From Thereva unica (lineage: Eukaryota; Arthropoda; Insecta; Diptera; Therevidae), in assembly GCA_949987705.1 (NCBI GenBank), contig OX465282.1:42806039-42870038 (forward strand): 64,000 bases of DNA, in the 5' to 3' direction. Each line of letters opens with the position of its first letter. Positions within the stretch are counted from its first letter, which is position 1. The notes beneath the pieces are model-generated. The model saw nothing but the letters and a program-made list of their open reading frames with translations. It was not told where the DNA came from and did no database searches. Shown piece after piece: positions 1 to 11,489 of this stretch. Both the position numbers and the translations under genes were made by a program.

Positions 1-1632
1 TTTCTCGAGCGCTTTGGCCAGAAAGCAAAGAAGACTTATTGGCCTGAAGTCCCCGACAAATTTTGGAGTGGCGATCTTGGCAATAGGGATGACTAGCGCT
101 TCTTTCCACGCCGTGGGAAAGACACTGAAAGTGAGACAGTGGTTGAAGATAGCAGTTATAGGGTGAGCGACATAAGGGAGGATTAGTTTTATGAATTGTG
201 GAGCAACTTCATCAGGACCAACAGCATTCGAGCGAATGGATAGTATCACCCTAGCACGATCTATAACATCAATACAGCTGAAACTGAAGTCACTATCGAG
301 ATCACACTTAACAGGGAGTATTGCATCTAAATTTGGTGAGTCTGTTTCATCAACGTTTGAAATAGATGCAAAGTAACCATTCATGTCGTCAACATCATAG
401 CTGCAGGAGATACTGGCATCTTTATGCACACCTAGGTTGCTCAGAGTATTCCACAGCTTTTTTGGAGCTACCTTTGGGTTGAGTTTATTTTCATAATAAC
501 GCCGTTTCGCATCTTTGATTTTCTTATTCACTAAGTTCCTAGCTTTTTTAAAGTGAGCAAGATTTACTTCTGATTTGGTTCGTTTGTACATGGCATGCAA
601 GAAATCGCGTTCAGCTAGCGCATATTGCATACCGGTTGAGAACCATTCAGGATATTTTATATTAATACGCTTTATTTTCAGAGGAGCATATTTGTCCAGG
701 AGCAATTTCACATTACTGCTGAAGTTTAGAACCATTGTGTCTAAGGTACTCAGATAGCTTTCAGAGGGCACGTTCTCGTGTATATTCCAGCTGCTCGGGG
801 CAAACCAGTCCGTTTGACCACATTCAATGAATAAGGAATTTATGTCGACGTTTTTGAAATCGCGGTACACAGACTCTTTGTATGGGCGGGTATACTGTGG
901 CAGTTTTATGTCATATTTTAGCACCAGAATATCATGATCTAGGTTTGCGGGGGGTGTGAACTGTGAAATAGATTTAACTTTGTTTGGGTGTGTAGATAGC
1001 AGAAGATCTAACTGCGATGAAGAAAACTTTCTGTAATAAGTTGGTATTCGATTTAGCACTGATATGTCAAGGGTTTGCAGGAGAAACAGCAAGCTATCTG
1101 AAAGTTCATTTCTATTTAGAATATTAACATTAAAATCACCGGCTATAATTATATTATCGTAACGATGAGTTAAATCGGCAAGGCGGCTTTCAAACTCAGA
1201 GAAAGCCTCTAAGCAGAACTGCTGTGGGGGACAGTAAACCGAAGATAGTATGCATTTTTCTAACCCTGTGTCAAGTTCCACAATGATATACTCAAGCACA
1301 CCAGAGCAGGAGCAATGAAGCAGTGTAGACTTGAAACACTCCCTGACATAAATGGCCGCACCACCACCCCTTTTTTCTAGTCTATCATTCCGAAAGATTT
1401 TGAAGCCATTTATTGAAACTAATGTGGAAGGAATGTGCTGCTTCAGCCAAGATTCGCTCACAATGACTACATGAGTCTCAGTGCCTGCTAGCATTAGGTT
1501 GAACTCAACAGATTTATTCACTAAGCTACGCGCGTTGAAGTAGCACACATTCAATCCTGGAGATTGCGAGTTAAATATATTAATTAAAGTTCTTACCTTG
1601 TTCATACAAATCTGACTGTTAGTATCAGCCAT
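1..1632 (-). CDS. Jockey-type LINE ORF2 (endonuclease + start of reverse transcriptase), partial
   Basis: I translated this minus-strand frame line by line; it is open for 544 codons from ATG at 1632 to the window edge with no stop. The N-terminal half is an EEP/APE-like endonuclease: an early FNARSL motif, SESWL, the GDFNVN motif near codon 180 and the SSQLDLLL motif. A linker follows, then the start of the reverse transcriptase with SNAVGPDEV and DFRPISLL. The last motif is typical of the Jockey clade. The product would nick target DNA and prime reverse transcription of the element RNA. The rest of the RT lies outside the window. An intact frame suggests a fairly young copy. The clade call is from motif memory, not a tree. 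Confidence 0.9.
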   Translation of the reverse strand, partial: MADTNSQICMNKVRTLINIFNSQSPGLNVCYFNARSLVNKSVEFNLMLAGTETHVVIVSESWLKQHIPSTLVSINGFKIFRNDRLEKRGGGAAIYVRECFKSTLLHCSCSGVLEYIIVELDTGLEKCILSSVYCPPQQFCLEAFSEFESRLADLTHRYDNIIIAGDFNVNILNRNELSDSLLFLLQTLDISVLNRIPTYYRKFSSSQLDLLLSTHPNKVKSISQFTPPANLDHDILVLKYDIKLPQYTRPYKESVYRDFKNVDINSLFIECGQTDWFAPSSWNIHENVPSESYLSTLDTMVLNFSSNVKLLLDKYAPLKIKRINIKYPEWFSTGMQYALAERDFLHAMYKRTKSEVNLAHFKKARNLVNKKIKDAKRRYYENKLNPKVAPKKLWNTLSNLGVHKDASISCSYDVDDMNGYFASISNVDETDSPNLDAILPVKCDLDSDFSFSCIDVIDRARVILSIRSNAVGPDEVAPQFIKLILPYVAHPITAIFNHCLTFSVFPTAWKEALVIPIAKIATPKFVGDFRPISLLCFLAKALEK

Positions 1633-1930
1633 TGGAGAAAGGCAGCGAGGACGTAATCCAATCAATACCGCAGATAATATACCGCGCAGACATCACTAAA
1701 TAAATACAGAAAAAACTGATCCACACACCACCATAGCCATGCAAAAATATAAACAGATTATGTATAGATACTATAGCTAAATAACACTAAGTAAGCTATG
1801 CTAAGAAAGAAAAATCTAAATAAAGAGAGCATTATAGAAATAGTCTTCATCATGACGAGCCATGTAACAAAGTACTTCGCATCCGTGCTGAGCCAGGATT
1901 AATTGGGAAGAACTGCCGCAGTATGTAGAA

Positions 1931-2155
1931 TCATAAGTTACGCTTACAGTTAATGGTGCCATCAGTCCTATCTTTAACGAAAATCAGTCCGTTCCTTGTA
2001 AAAACAGAATAGTTTTCATTATTTTTATAGAGCCTTAAAGTTCCCCTCAGTATATGCGCATTTCTTTGAGTTAAACTTTCGTTTACAAAAACAGCGCTTT
2101 CTGAACAGAATTTGTCATCTAACTCATTCAGTTTTATTGACTTGATTTTGTTCTT
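1931..2155 (-). pseudogene. Jockey-type LINE ORF1, C-terminal remnant
   Basis: About 70 codons end at a TGA at 1931-1933, some 300 bp upstream of ORF2 on the same strand. The motif order FVNESLT, then a basic stretch, then a NGLIFVK-type motif resembles the C-terminal domain of Jockey ORF1 proteins that is related to the baculovirus FP25K C-terminus. ORF1 of such elements is an RNA-binding Gag-like protein. Upstream the frame runs into an A/T homopolymer and is lost, so the 5' part of ORF1 is missing: the insertion is 5'-truncated inside ORF1. Confidence 0.6.
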
Positions 2156-2575
2156 TTTTTTTTTTGAATTTATTTATTGTTTGGACTTTAAATTGGCTTT
2201 TTTGTTCCTTTCAAACATTGTACTGAAAAAAAAAAAATAATTAAAAAAAATGTCATTAACCAAAACACTTTTTTTTCCTGTATGTTGTTTTCAGAACTCG
2301 CCTTTTCCTGCTCGTTTGAAATCAAACCGCGTCTTTTCCAAAGTGTCGCACCAAAACTGTCTACTTCCAAAATTCTAATTTAAAATCTATCTTAATTGAC
2401 ACATTTTGAAGTTTGTGACAAATGCCATCTAGATGACAGTATTGTAAATAGTTGAAAAGGAAAAAAAACTGGGTATATCGCGCTCGCTTTGTCCCACACA
2501 GGTTTTTTGCAATTTCTGACTTTGCGCTTAGGGTGTGGAAAGGACGGTGTTTGAAATTGGACGACACAATATCAT
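2156..2575. other. AT-rich spacer, no gene seen
   Basis: The stretch opens with long T and A runs, which may mark the truncation junction of the neighbouring LINE. Short open frames here show no recognisable motif. I found no LTR for the BEL element that follows. Confidence 0.4.
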
Positions 2576-3585
2576 ATGGGAATCCTAAATGACCGATACG
2601 CAAGTCTTACCACCCCTCCTATCTCTACACAGCTTTTAGCAAGTACCTCAAACGTTAATGCAAATCATTCTCAGTCTTCAGTTGCGAGTGCAACTAATAC
2701 TGCGGTACCCCCTGATGCTAAGGTGGTGAATAATCAACCTGCCCCCTCTGGGGCTAATACAATCTTGAATAATACTATTCCGGTGCGTAATGACATCAAG
2801 TTGCCTCAAATAACTATTCCAAAATTTTCGGGTGACTATACTTCCTGGCCATCGTTTTACGATCTTTTCAAATGCATGATTCATGAAAGGGAGAATTTAT
2901 TGTCAGTTCAAAAAATGCATTACCTAAAATCCTGTCTTACTGGTGAAGCAGAAACCCTCATACGTCATTTAACTATTACACATGACAAACAGCAATTTAA
3001 AAATATTCTTTTCTCAACCGCATGTTCAAATAGAGAGTGGTGACCATATTCGGAAGATATTAGACAGGACGAATGAGTGCTTGGCTTCATTAAAAAATTT
3101 AGGGATGAACACCGAAGAATGGGACCCTATCGTACTGTACGTTATGGTTGACCGATTACCACATGAGACACGGCAATTGTGGGAACAAAGGCAAGGCTCG
3201 AACACATCCGTCCCCAATCTATGTGAGTTATTTGAGTTTCTAGAGGCGAGATTTAGGTCGCTTGAAGCTGCTTTCCAAAACCACATAAAATCACCCCTCG
3301 TTCAAATATAAGTAAGACTAACTCATATCACACGTAAAATTGCGTAAAATTTAGGATTGCGTAAAATTTAGAAAAATGCATCCTCAAGAACGATGGAACG
3401 TTGTTCGATCTAAGGTCCTTTGTTTTAACTGTCTAGCTCAAACCCATACGGTAAGCACTTGTGCAACACGGCAGACCACCAGACAACCTCAAATATTTCC
3501 TAATTCCACTCAGGAGAAGACGTCGATAGTTAAAACGTTTTTTTTTCTAGCAAACAGAAGAAGGGTCTGCTTGCCACAATGTTAG
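2576..3585 (+). pseudogene. BEL/Pao Gag remnant
   Basis: The first frame (2576-3043) holds a Ser/Thr/Asn-rich leader and then the DUF1759-like block with KLPQITIPKFSGD and WPSFYDLF, typical of BEL Gag. The frame shifts near 3000 and continues to 3311 with the LPHETRQLWE region. A third piece (3376-3585) holds a zinc-knuckle-like CFNCLAQTHTVSTC. Gag would form the particle and bind RNA. At least two frameshifts break it. The true start codon is unknown. Confidence 0.75.
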
Positions 3586-4098
3586 TTAAAGTCACATCAA
3601 AAAGAGGAGATCCCCATGTATTCCGAGCACTAGTCGATCCTGGATCAGAAGCCAGCTTTTTGACTAATAGAGTCGTCAAGATTTTGGGTTGGTTGGGTTG
3701 ATTATCACTAGTCTAATGGAGACTGTTACTGCAAAATCTCAAAGGGCAGTTTTCCTCACTATTCGGCCTCATTTAAGTGAAACCTCAGCTATTCAATTGA
3801 AAGCAAATATTCTCAATACACTAACTGACGTCTTACCGTCTACAGACATATGTGAGGTTGACTGGCCTCATCTGCACGACCTGCCTCTGGCAGATCCATC
3901 CTTTCGTCAATCTGGAAGGATTGACATGATCCTCGATGTGTCAATTTATAGTCAGATAATTGAAAACGGCATAGCAAAGGGGGCTCCTGGGATGCCTATA
4001 GCTCAAAATACGTCCTTTGGTTGGATCGTGTTTGGTGAACTCCCCAAAAATCTCTCTGTCTCATGCGATAAAGAAAGTGGTTATGCAGCCAAGTAATG
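3579..4098 (+). pseudogene. BEL/Pao protease region remnant
   Basis: The frame from ATG at 3579 reads LVDPGSEASFL, the aspartic-protease active-site region of BEL elements (DUF1758-like), with DPG in place of the usual DTG or DSG. It stops at 3699-3701 and the protein continues in the frame 3689-4096, which includes GAPGMPIAQNTSFGWIVFG, the conserved end of this region. A frameshift near 4090 leads into the RT frame. The enzyme would mature Gag-Pol; this copy is broken. Confidence 0.7.
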
Positions 4099-5124
4099 GA
4101 GATTTCTGATGAAACTCTTAAACGCTTTTGGGAACTCGAAGAAGTTGGTTTCCCCGAACCCCGCTCACCTGATGATGAATATTGTGACGAACACTTCGTG
4201 AAAACCCATAGTCGCCGGCCTGATGGGCGTTATGTGGTAAGGTTTCCCTTTAATCCCTCCCTTAAAGCAATACAATTCCCCCATTCTCGTGATATCGCCC
4301 TGAAACGGTACCAGTCTCTGGAAAAACGTTTTAATTCAAATCCCATGTTAGAAAAGGATTATAATGAGTGCATACAAGAATATTTGGATGAAAACCAGAT
4401 GGAAATCATAACCCCTTAAGAACTTTTAAACCCCACGAATAGAACGTATTATATACCCCATCATGCGGTTTTTAATAGTGACAGTTTAACGACAAAAACA
4501 AGAGTAGTATTCGATGCTAGCTGTGCAGCGGCTAATAACCTCTCTTTAAATGATGTTCTCTTATCAGGACCAGCTCTCCAAAGAGACATTTCTCTTCTTT
4601 TGAGTGAATGGCGTCAAAGAAAATTTGTCTTTACAGCAGACATTGCCCGAATGTACCGGCAGATACTCCTTCACTCTGATGAATGTGATCTTCAAAGGAT
4701 CCTGTGGCGGCCATCCTCTCAGGAATCTGTGCAAGATTTCACGTTATTGACCGTTACATTTGGCATTCGAAGTTCCCCTTTTCTAGCCATTCGGACCATC
4801 CAGCAATTGGCCCAAGATGAAGCCCAACGCTTTCCCTTGGGAGCGAAGGCTTTGTTAAAGGACCTATATGTGGATGATGTGTTATCTGGTGGTGACACGC
4901 TCGAAGAATCGATAGAAATCCGAAGTAAAATCGACAATATTTTAAAGGCTGGGAAATTTAATCTGCGCAAATGGGCCACTAATGATATGAAGTTACTTGA
5001 AGGTATACCAGACTCAGATTTGTTAAACGCACCCTCTGTTTAGTTCGATAATACAGTAAAGACACTTGGAATTAGATGGAACCCAGCTGATGATTCATTC
5101 TCTTATAGTATTAATGTGAAGCAT
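4096..5124 (+). pseudogene. BEL/Pao reverse transcriptase remnant
   Basis: One frame runs from 4096 to 5043 with a single in-frame TAA at 4417-4419. Conserved pieces are FWELEEVG at the start, RVVFDASCA, the DIARMYRQI block and the catalytic LYVDDVL motif. The frame ends at a TAG at 5041-5043, and the sequence stays BEL-like until 5124, where a repeat insertion cuts it. Confidence 0.85.
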
Positions 5125-5922
5125 CCCAGCGGGAAAAATTGAGAGCAGTACCAAAGGGAGGGAAGTTGGAGGGCTCTCAATGGACTCCCCAGGGAGCATT
5201 ATTGGAGTTATTTAAGAAATTGAATAGGCCAAACTCAAAACTTAAAATTGAATTGATGCGATGGCTCACTATTATACTGAAAACGTAAAATTACTGAAAA
5301 ATTCTTATGGTATTTTAATGTTGACCTCTACTGTAGATATTTAAAAAAGCTCTGTAATGCTCCTTTTTGTCTCCAACTACATCGTTGCAGGAGTGCTCCT
5401 ATGGGAGCTCAAATGGAGTGCTAGCCTAGGCGGACATCTAATGTTAAAAAATATATGGAGAGGGAGCGGAAAGGGAGCACTCCATGCTTCCATGGGAGTG
5501 CTCCTCCATTGTCCTTAGAGCACTCCATTTCCCACTGGGATGCTTCACCCCCATACACAAAACGAAAGGTATTATCGATTCCCAGTGGGAAAAATTGGGA
5601 GCGATGCACAAGGGAGTGTACTTGGAGCACTCTCAAGGGAGCTTTCTTGGAGTTTTCATAAATTTTATATAAAAAAAGAAAACGGGCAATTATCCTCATG
5701 CCCATAAAATGGGACATTAGCAAACTCAATAGCCCGGCTCTCATTCGACACGGAGGACAAGCAGCTTTTAGAAGTGGTTAGAATTTAGAATTTAGTTGGG
5801 GGACTGCTTTGGTAAAACCACTCTCGGGCTTGGAAAGAAAAAGGCAATTGCAAAAGATGCACTCTCTGCTCCTTTTGGAGCGCTCCAAGATGGCTCTTGG
5901 AGCACTCCTTTTTCCCACTGGG
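5125..5922. repeat. Inverted-repeat (MITE-like) insertion, probably two nested copies
   Basis: The left end reads CCCAGCGGGAAAAATTGAG and the right end is the reverse complement of CCCAGTGGGAAAAAGGAG. The same terminus occurs twice inside, as TTTCCCACTGGGATG near 5530-5545 and CCCAGTGGGAAAAATTGGG near 5582. The inside is full of GGGAGTGCTC/GAGCACTCC motifs. BEL coding similarity stops at the left end and resumes at the right end (VIAHIYDPLGWLSP), so this is an insertion. No transposase frame is visible. Confidence 0.6.
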
Positions 5923-6428
5923 TTATTGCTCACATATACGATCCTCTTGGATGGTTGTCTCCAATCACTATAACGTTGAAGTTTTTTTTACAAATACTAT
6001 GGAAAAGAACATTAGATTGGGATGAGCTTCTACCAGAAGATCTCTCAGCCAAATGGCTTAATTATTTGTAAACACTCTCTGAGATAAAGAACATATCTAT
6101 TCCTCGATTTCTAGGCACAGAAGAACCGCTTTGTAATATACAGATGCATGGGTTTTGCGACGCATCAGAACGTGCGTATGCGGCAGCACTATATGTTCGT
6201 TGCGAAATAAACAACTCAGTATCGATTCTCCTTATCAGTGGAAAGACTAAGGTTGCTCCTTCAAATTCCATAAGCCTCCCCCGCCTAGAACTGTGTGGAG
6301 CAGTTTTACTCTCCAAACTAATCAAGAAATTTCAACCATCCTTCCCATGTTCTGAAGAAAACATTTGGATGTGGACAGATTTTTTTCTAGTGTATTCTAT
6401 TGAATCGCGTCGACTACTAAGTTTATAG
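5923..6428 (+). pseudogene. BEL/Pao RT connection and RNase H remnant
   Basis: The frame resumes with YDPLGWLSP, a hallmark of BEL Pol, and continues to an in-frame TAA at 6069-6071. The RNase H block GFCDASERAYAAALYVR and the SLPRLELCGA motif follow. It ends at 6428, well short of integrase. The coding signal then stops abruptly, which suggests truncation or loss by another event. Confidence 0.75.
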
Positions 6429-7262
6429 CGATTTAACTTAAAGTTACGTTAAAATTTAGAATTAACGTATAAACGGGTATTTACATTTTTTTAACTTTGA
6501 CTTCAGCCGAAAAAATTTAGGTTAAAGCCACAATTCGAGCATACCCGTTTATACGACAAAAAATTTGGAATGATCTATAATTCGAATTATTTTAGGAGTA
6601 TCTTCGAGCTTTAGGATTATCCGCGATATACCTAGAAAAGCGCTGAATAGTCACGGGGACTTCAGGTAGCTTTGAAAAGATTGCGAATAATTTGTGTCTT
6701 GAAATGAAATTCAGAAAAGCAAGTTAAAGGATCAAAAAAAGTTTTGAGCGGATCAGAAAGTGTGCTTTTCAACCCTAGGGAAGCCACTTGCAATCCGAGG
6801 GACAATAATATCTATATTACTACTGATTTAAAAAAAAACTTACTTTAACAACTATGATATTTATAGTGTAATTTCTTAACGCTGAATGGCTTAACCCCTG
6901 AACCACATTTTAAATTCAATTTATTTTCAAAATATAGAAGTTTGGATACTTGTGAATTGTTAAAAACCCAGCTGCAAAAGAAGGGAGCATATACTGTTGT
7001 TTTCATAAGAAAATAAGAATATAAATGGCCAAGTTGGGTTTTGTCCCCAAACCCCCCCCCCCCCGTTCCTACGCCACTGATAGTACGACACTCTTTAATC
7101 GGTATTATTCGTTGATATCTAGTTTGTCGCCTATAGCTCTAGGTTGAATAATATCAGTGTACATATATATGCATTATATTTTTCTCAGAGCAATCTTTTA
7201 TAGTTTCTTGTGTACTTCTTGGTAATCGCAACTTTAATTCTTTAATTGCTGTATCAAGAGAA
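6429..7262. other. Non-coding spacer with an inverted repeat and a C-tract
   Basis: I see no gene. ACGTATAAACGGGTAT at 6465-6480 is matched by its reverse complement at 6541-6556, giving a stem of about 16 bp with a 60-bp loop; it may be an end of a small element. A run of at least 13 C lies near 7050-7065. Confidence 0.4.
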
Positions 7263-8015
7263 TTAATTTTTTCCATTATTGATATACCTATGCTCTTGGC
7301 TTAAGACCTCAGTGTCAAATGACTCTTTTATTTCTGTTAACAATGCATCAGGATTACGTTTGTTTGCAGGTGTTTGTAGAAATACATCTGTGATGAAGTT
7401 TGACAGATTATCTATGTTTGTATTAATAGGTACTGGTGTAGATAAAAATTCGCCCGAGCTTTGTTTTTCATATGGGACCTGCAAAATTTCACTGTTTTTA
7501 GTTATTTTCCGTTGCTCGGTTGTCTTTGCTTTGAGTGAATCTTTCTTCAGTCTATTCAATATTTCAAAAATTGTATTTTTAATTCCAATAATTCGTTTAT
7601 GTTTTTCTTCCTCGCTAAGTTGTTTATCGTCAAAGTGTAAATTGGCTAAAAACAATGTCATGAGATCTTTAACATTCAAGTGTGAGGGTAGCGGTTTTTT
7701 TATTTTCATCGTAACACCCAATTCCTCTAAACGGAGTTCGAATACATCATGCTTCTTTTCACTACCTTTTTTCTCTTTATTTTGAGCTGTTTTTATGCTA
7801 GACGTTGGATGTGTATAATTGTCTATTGTATTCTTCAAAACAGGATGTTTTCTATTCTTCCTAGGAACTTGATCAAATACATCATCAACAAAATCTTCAA
7901 TTGATTCATAGTTCTTATATTTTAAAACAACGTTTTCTGAAGTCTTTTTTCCTTGATATATGTGCAATATGTATTCGTCTGGCTCCGGCTTATAGTTTAT
8001 TTCAGGGCTAACTTT
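7263..8015 (-). pseudogene. Polinton 1 DFY-type structural protein, C-terminal half (cut by LTR element)
   Basis: About 250 codons in one frame are rich in Lys, Glu and Asn. They include a motif (VLKYKNYESIEDFVDDVF) that recurs in weaker form near the C-terminus (NIDNLSNFITDVFLQTPANKR), which suggests an internal repeat. The frame enters from the 5' LTR at 8016. The N-terminal half is at 14372-14859 on the same strand, and the two frames are in phase once the 4-bp target duplication is discounted. The function is not known to me. By position and the start motif of the other half, I take it for the DFYV/LLSN-type protein found beside capsid genes in invertebrate Polintons. Confidence 0.6.
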
Positions 8016-9696
8016 TGTAACGGTCGGAATTATCATTTATTTGGGTTGGGAAATTTATTTTGGGAATCACCTTGTAAAGGGAAATTTTGGAAAAAATCAC
8101 TTTGCGGAATCAGGAAAATTTTAAAAAAGGATAGGCGAGGGAAAAAATAATAATAGAAAGGAGTTCTGTTTTTGAAGGAAAAAAAAAAGTAGTTGGTATT
8201 TAGACGGCTGGAGTCTTGTACATTCTGAGGGATTAAAAATATAAAAAAATCAGTTTTTTTTGAATCCATACTACTGGCTGGAAGACCAATACATTCATTA
8301 TCCAGTCCATTTGAGGAAAAAACCACATTTTCGCTTCAAATCAGCAATAATCAGGACTAGTTCGGTGCTGTGAAGCCTAGGCGGTAATCCAAGCAAGATT
8401 AGGCACACCATTAGGAAGGGAGTTTGGAGAGGTACCGAAGCGGATACCAGCAATATCAAAAAAAAACTTGGTTCGTTTGGCTCTTAGTTGAGGGAGCAGG
8501 ATATGCAGGTTTTGGTGTTATTTTGACGAAATTTTTAGCTAAGAAAGGTGCGGTGTGGCGTTAATCTGGACCAACTGGTTATTTATTTAAGGGGCAAGTC
8601 CCGGTGGTTTTAATACTCTTCGTTTTTCTGTCACCAAAAGGGCAGAAAAAACGGGAAAACCGTGGAGAGAACTGGCGGAAGGCATTGGAGAGAAGGTGTA
8701 TGACGATACAGGCTTAAAATCAGAAGACCAACAGACCGAAAATTTATCTAAAATTGCTTGAATTTGGTTTAGATAGTGCAAAGTTGCCGGGAAACTAGAG
8801 GATAGGTATCGAGCTGCAGACATTAGTATATGAAGAGCTTCAGGTAATTAAGCCATAACCATAGTGCATCCACACCAGCTGGATCCGAGAAAAAAATACA
8901 CACGAAAAACAAAAAAAAAATTACACTAAATAAAATTACCAAAAATTTTCTTTTTATTGCTTTAATTTAAAAACACAAAGAAAAATTTATTCATAATATA
9001 TTAATTTTAATAGTAGTTAGTATTACCTTTGTAATATTCTTGATAATTATTGGTGAATGTGTGTTGCTCCTTGTCGGATATATGTTGTTCTTGATTGGTT
9101 CCGAGAAAAGTGTTTTCTTCTAAGTGATTTCTTTGGATTGTAATCTCGTTTGTACAAAGCGAGGAGTATTGGCCAATGCTGCGCGCTTTATGGTTATCTT
9201 TCATACTCATGTGCACGTAATTCGTAGGTTTTTTTGAATTGCATTCGTTCACGGTTAATATTTGACACGGGCAACTCATCAGATTGTGATTGGTAATGCT
9301 CCCATGTAATGTTTGGGTTGATAGTATATTAAAGGATTGTATTTATTAAAATGACCATGCGTTAAATTTGTTTCTTGTGGAATGGTTGAGGGAGGGGGTC
9401 ATTCCTTTTCAGGGTGATGCGGCTCAGGCGATGACAGGAGGACGATAGACGGAAGTCAAAGTTGCACAGGCACAGGTAAGTGGTGAACCAACCGCGGTAA
9501 GCCCCGGCCACACACCCCACGACCCCTCCGGCGAGCTAGATAACTCCGTGTGGCCGGCGTAGGAGTTCCGGATTTTCTGTTCATTTCTTATGTATGGTAT
9601 TGGCTCCTTGGTCATGCTCTTCCGGGCTTGTGGCTAAGGGGGTAATACCTCGCATAAGTGGCGCCCACTATTTTATCGCGCCATTATGCTGGTACA
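8016..9696 (+). repeat. Left (5') LTR of the LTR element
   Basis: It starts TGTAACGGTCGG and ends TGGTACA, and is nearly identical to 12692-14371. Several short minus-strand frames (for example at 9007-9279) are present in both LTRs. They show no known domain, and I treat them as chance. Confidence 0.9.
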
Positions 9697-9700
9697 TAAA

Positions 9701-9712
9701 TGGCGCCCAACG
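9701..9712 (+). other. Primer binding site, tRNA-Lys type
   Basis: TGGCGCCCAACG lies four bases after the left LTR. It is the exact complement of the 3' end of tRNA-Lys (CGTTGGGCGCCA), as used by many Ty3/gypsy-type elements. Confidence 0.8.
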
Positions 9713-10807
9713 TAGCTTTTAAAGCCCGTTGACTGTCCTACACGGACCTTGAAGTTTAAATTTTTTTGGTTTTGTACCACTTGTGCCTTCACGGACAACG
9801 TTTGATTTTTTTTTGTTTATGGTTCACCACTTTTACCAAGCGCTCGCTGTGGGCTAAGGTAGTACCGCGAGGCCTTAGTCCTTGTCTGTTTTTCGAATTT
9901 TTTTTCAGCGATTGTCCAAATTCTATGTGAATTTTTCTTTGTTTTCGCTTTTAGGCCTGTCCGTTCACTTACGCGGTAACTTCTTCGTTTTGGGAGTAGC
10001 TTCGAGCCATGCTGACCTGCACGGCTTGCTAACAAGCGGTGGTCGCTTGGCTATGCGTGCAGGTGTAGTAGGGGTTCATCCCTGTCCTGTTTCTAGGGTC
10101 GGCGACTCTGGTATCAAGCGTGATACCGCCTGCCACTGCGTCGGTCCGTGAACAGGATCCTCTTTTAATTTTTCCTGGTGGAAGTTGAAGTTGGTACAAG
10201 GGCTTAACCGTCTTTGGTAACAGGCGTGTTAACGCCTGCCACTGCGCCCCTTGTTCCTTCGGAAGGTCCATCCAGCTTTTTTTTAAATTCTATTTTTTTG
10301 TTTATGTCTTGAGTTTTTTCGTCTGTTCCTCCCAACTGATTGATTTTCCGAAAGGTAGCTCAGTTGTGGTTGAACAGCGGATCCCCCAAATTTTTTTATT
10401 TTTGAAGAAGTTTCCTTTCCTTTCGTGGCGATGCGATTTTGAGTTTCGTTTCCGTCCTTCTTTCGGGTGTAGACCTGAAGCTGGGTCGGAGACCTTGATG
10501 ACACTTGGTGATGACTATGCTTCATGGTTTTCACCAACTGGCATCGAGGCCATCGACATGCGGGAGCCCTGAGGGGTTGGTCGTCTGCCTCAACCATTCC
10601 ACACTTAGATTGAATTAAAGCAAATCACTCATTTACACTAAAACATATATACACCTTTATTGTTTTGTTAATACACACAGTTGTTACACCAATTGTAGCG
10701 GATTTTTTTTGGGCTGTAAGTTGGCGCACGAACTTTTTCTTCTTCGAACTTTCTTTGCGTGTTAGCATAAGGACGTATATCGGTTGTTGCTACTATCGTA
10801 GATAACC
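9713..10807. other. Interior of the LTR element, no gene recognised
   Basis: No gag or pol motif is visible in any frame. A direct repeat is present: GCCTGCCACTGCG occurs near 10127 and 10234, each preceded by a similar stretch, with a spacing of about 105 bp. Confidence 0.4.
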
Positions 10808-11489
10808 ATGGGCGACTCTTGCGGACGCTCCTATTATGGCCTGCCTCTCGTACATAAGGAGTTACGAAGACCCCATTGTTGTTCGTATACATCTCCACTC
10901 TCGAAGGAGTTTGTTCTTAAAAAAGGATATTGTCCATCATCGAGTAGCGCTTATGCTGCCCCGACGGCAGAACATGATTCAACTGCACCAGCTCCGTGGA
11001 GGTGGGGAACAACACCCGACGAACGCTTTGTGTTGAATTACGCCGTGAATATTGTAGCTTGTTTAAAGGCTAATTCGGAAGCCTTCGACACAATTGCGTC
11101 GAGAGCATTAAATTTTTTTGAATATTTTGAGAATAGCCACTTTGTGCTAAGCCATGTTATAGAGATTATTTTCCAGGCGGCGATAGATGAACCGAATTTC
11201 GGTGTTATGGGAGCTAAACTGTGTAGGCTACTGGACTCGAGGAATCCAGGGAACACACAGTGTTTTTGTAAGTTTAGTAAGGCTAACACTGGCTTACCAT
11301 CGTGAGAAACTTGCGTCGTACAAGACCTCAGACTGTCGCTCGGAGAGAGGGATCCTCTTATTCCTCGTCGAATTATATTGGCATTTACCGAAGCGTGGCT
11401 GGCTTAGGAAGGAAATGGCCCAGAGTATTGTAGCTTACCATGAACCAACTACTTCGAGATGCAAACCGCGCAAATATCGATTGCGTTAG
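10808..11489 (+). pseudogene. MIF4G-domain fragment (PAIP1/eIF4G-like), captured host sequence
   Basis: From about 11010 the frame reads a helical-repeat protein with VIEIIFQAAIDEPNFGVMGA followed by KLCRLLD. This matches the pattern of MIF4G domains, closest in my memory to the poly(A)-binding-protein-interacting protein PAIP1. The frame shifts near 11270 and the domain continues as a RGILLFLVELYWHL block in the frame 11187-11489. Such domains scaffold translation initiation factors. There is no intron, so it may derive from a processed mRNA taken up by the LTR element. Coding is not intact. Confidence 0.6.

Larger units (their letters stand above)
2576..6428 (+). mobile_element. Broken BEL/Pao LTR retrotransposon
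   Basis: Gag, zinc knuckle, protease, reverse transcriptase and the start of RNase H occur in the order and with the motifs of BEL/Pao elements, all on the plus strand. There are several frameshifts, two in-frame TAA stops (4417-4419, 6069-6071) and an inserted repeat at 5125-5922. Integrase and both LTRs were not found. The copy is dead. Confidence 0.85.

Noticed and set aside
2188..2603. Two minus-strand ORFs upstream of the BEL element
   Set aside because: They translate homopolymer-rich spacer and show no motif.
9007..9279. A 90-aa ORF present in both LTRs
   Set aside because: It is duplicated because the LTR is duplicated; no motif or codon signal supports it.
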